Assembly (NCBI GenBank): GCA_903930435.1
Contig: CAIYYN010000059.1
Location: 1 to 64,000, forward strand
Origin: an uncultured Hyphomicrobiales bacterium
Lineage (GTDB): Bacteria > Pseudomonadota > Alphaproteobacteria > Rhizobiales > Ancalomicrobiaceae
Direction: 5' to 3'
Length of the DNA stretch: 64,000 nucleotides
The translations under genes were made by a program, and so were the position numbers. Below, one piece after another: positions 63,272 to 64,000 of the stretch (its first letter is position 1; each line of letters starts with the position of its first letter). Below the pieces are notes generated by a model, which saw only the letters and a list, made by a program, of their open reading frames with translations, was not told the DNA's origin and did no database searches.

Positions 63272-64000
63272 TCATGTCGACTGGAACGGGCCGCGCTTCA
63301 GCACCCTGTCGCGGATCTTGACCGCGTATCCAGCCTGTTTTGGCCAGAACGAATAGGCCTCGTCGACAGCACCAAGCGTGCGGGCGGCATTGAGCGGCCA
63401 TTGCGGATCGTCAAGCGCGGTTCGGGCAAGTGCCACCATGTCCGCGTCGCCAGAGGTGATGATTGCTTCCGCCTCATGCGCATCGTTGATCAGGCCGACG
63501 GCCATCGTCGGTATCCCGGCCCCGTCCCTGACTGCCTTTGCCAACGGCGCCTGATAATTTGGCTCCGGCTTGACCCGCGCCCCTTCAAAGCCGCCGGATG
63601 AGCAATCGATGATGTCGACGCCGAGCGTCTTCAGCTCCCGACACAGTACGATACTGTCCTCGACTGTCCAGCCCCCTTCGATCGCGTCCTGCACGGACAG
63701 GCGAACCGCGAGTGCCTTCGTCTGCGGCCAGACCGCCCTGACCGCTTCGACGACCTCGAGCGGAAACCGCATGCGATTGGCAAGCGACCCGCCGTAGGCA
63801 TCGTCACGCTTGTTGGCGACGGGTGACAGAAACTGATTGAGCAGATAGCCGTGCGCGGCATGAACTTCGACGAGATCGAACCCCGCCGCATCCGCACGCC
63901 TGGCGGACGCGACAAAGGCATCCCGGATCGCGCCAAGTTCGGCAACGCTGAGCGCATGCGGCACCTTGTAGATCGACGGCTCGGCTGTGTGACGCACGGC
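63272..64000 (-). CDS. NADH:flavin oxidoreductase (Old Yellow Enzyme, YqjM/NamA-like), N-terminus outside window
   Basis: FMN enzyme that reduces activated C=C bonds of enones or nitro compounds with NAD(P)H. The C-terminal two thirds are here. They carry AARRADAAGFDLVEVHAAHGYLLNQFLSPVANKRDDAYGG (active-site and FMN segment), IIDCSSGGFE, and the FMN-phosphate site MAVGLINDAHEAEAIITSGDADMVALARTALDDPQW. This order and the VHAAHGYLLNQFLSP motif are of the YqjM/NamA class. The gene continues beyond 64000, so the N-terminal barrel is not seen. It is leftward. Confidence 0.92.
   Translation of the reverse strand, partial: AVRHTAEPSIYKVPHALSVAELGAIRDAFVASARRADAAGFDLVEVHAAHGYLLNQFLSPVANKRDDAYGGSLANRMRFPLEVVEAVRAVWPQTKALAVRLSVQDAIEGGWTVEDSIVLCRELKTLGVDIIDCSSGGFEGARVKPEPNYQAPLAKAVRDGAGIPTMAVGLINDAHEAEAIITSGDADMVALARTALDDPQWPLNAARTLGAVDEAYSFWPKQAGYAVKIRDRVLKRGPFQST

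Noticed and set aside
1-64000. CRISPR array, prophage or insertion sequence
   Set aside because: No regularly spaced repeats, phage structural genes, transposase or integrase were found on either strand.

Overview
The window reads as a chromosomal segment of an alphaproteobacterium of the order Hyphomicrobiales (Rhizobiales). It is GC-rich and about 95% genic. The evidence is gene order as much as gene content: ribB-aroC-phosphoglycerate mutase-fabI, xseB-dxs-tlyA with a histone-deacetylase-like gene beyond xseB, dnaJ-surface lipoprotein-pdxH, HD hydrolase-tyrosine phosphatase-NAD-regulator beside ygfZ and pyrC, and Nudix-TIGR02301 are blocks I know from this order. There are no rRNA genes, CRISPR arrays, intact insertion sequences or prophages. 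I do not name a genus.

Layout. 1-7.7 kb: riboflavin (ribB, with an N-terminal HTH extension), chorismate synthase, a histidine phosphatase, a Tat-exported GH10 xylanase, fabI and a GlcD-type FAD oxidase; this end carries REP-like intergenic repeats. 7.8-14.4 kb: an accessory stretch with a duplicated cysteine-containing exported protein, a rhomboid protease with extra domains, a SRAP DNA-crosslink protein, a Nudix hydrolase and several small unknowns. 14.4-19.1 kb: HD hydrolase, tyrosine phosphatase and NAD-regulator in one operon, then divergent ygfZ and pyrC. 19-26.3 kb: transporters (EamA, Kup, MFS), an AcuI-type reductase and a solute-binding-like protein with no signal peptide. 26.3-31.3 kb: a leftward operon xseB-dxs-SCO-tlyA-rRNA methyltransferase. 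31.3-32.75 kb: a low-GC island between xseB and the deacetylase gene, holding a small membrane protein, a broken HigB/Gp49-like toxin and its intact antitoxin. 32.75-39.1 kb: deacetylase, Sua5, an acyl-CoA dehydrogenase, enoyl-CoA hydratase, a YqhA protein and CDP-diacylglycerol diphosphatase. 39-49 kb: small exported proteins, two SDR/chaperone genes, pdxH, a class III aminotransferase, a DmdB-type acyl-CoA ligase, DUF1499 and MBL proteins. 49.3-55.8 kb: a signalling cluster of two hybrid histidine kinases around a lone receiver. 56-64 kb: tRNA-Pro(CGG), meaB, an SDR, a class 3 L-asparaginase, pyruvate carboxylase and the C-terminal part of an Old Yellow Enzyme gene that leaves the window.

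How it fits together. Much of the window is carbon and propionate-level metabolism: DmdB/DmdC-like enzymes, enoyl-CoA hydratase, an AcuI-like reductase, MeaB and pyruvate carboxylase could all feed C3 units to the TCA cycle. Isoprenoid, riboflavin, chorismate, pyrimidine, PLP and fatty-acid genes make up the housekeeping part. The points most worth checking are the toxin that is dead while its antitoxin is intact, the HTH-RibB protein with two plausible starts, the HD/PTP/degenerate-Nudix operon, the 47-residue cysteine-rich exported peptide and the duplicated four-cysteine exported protein.
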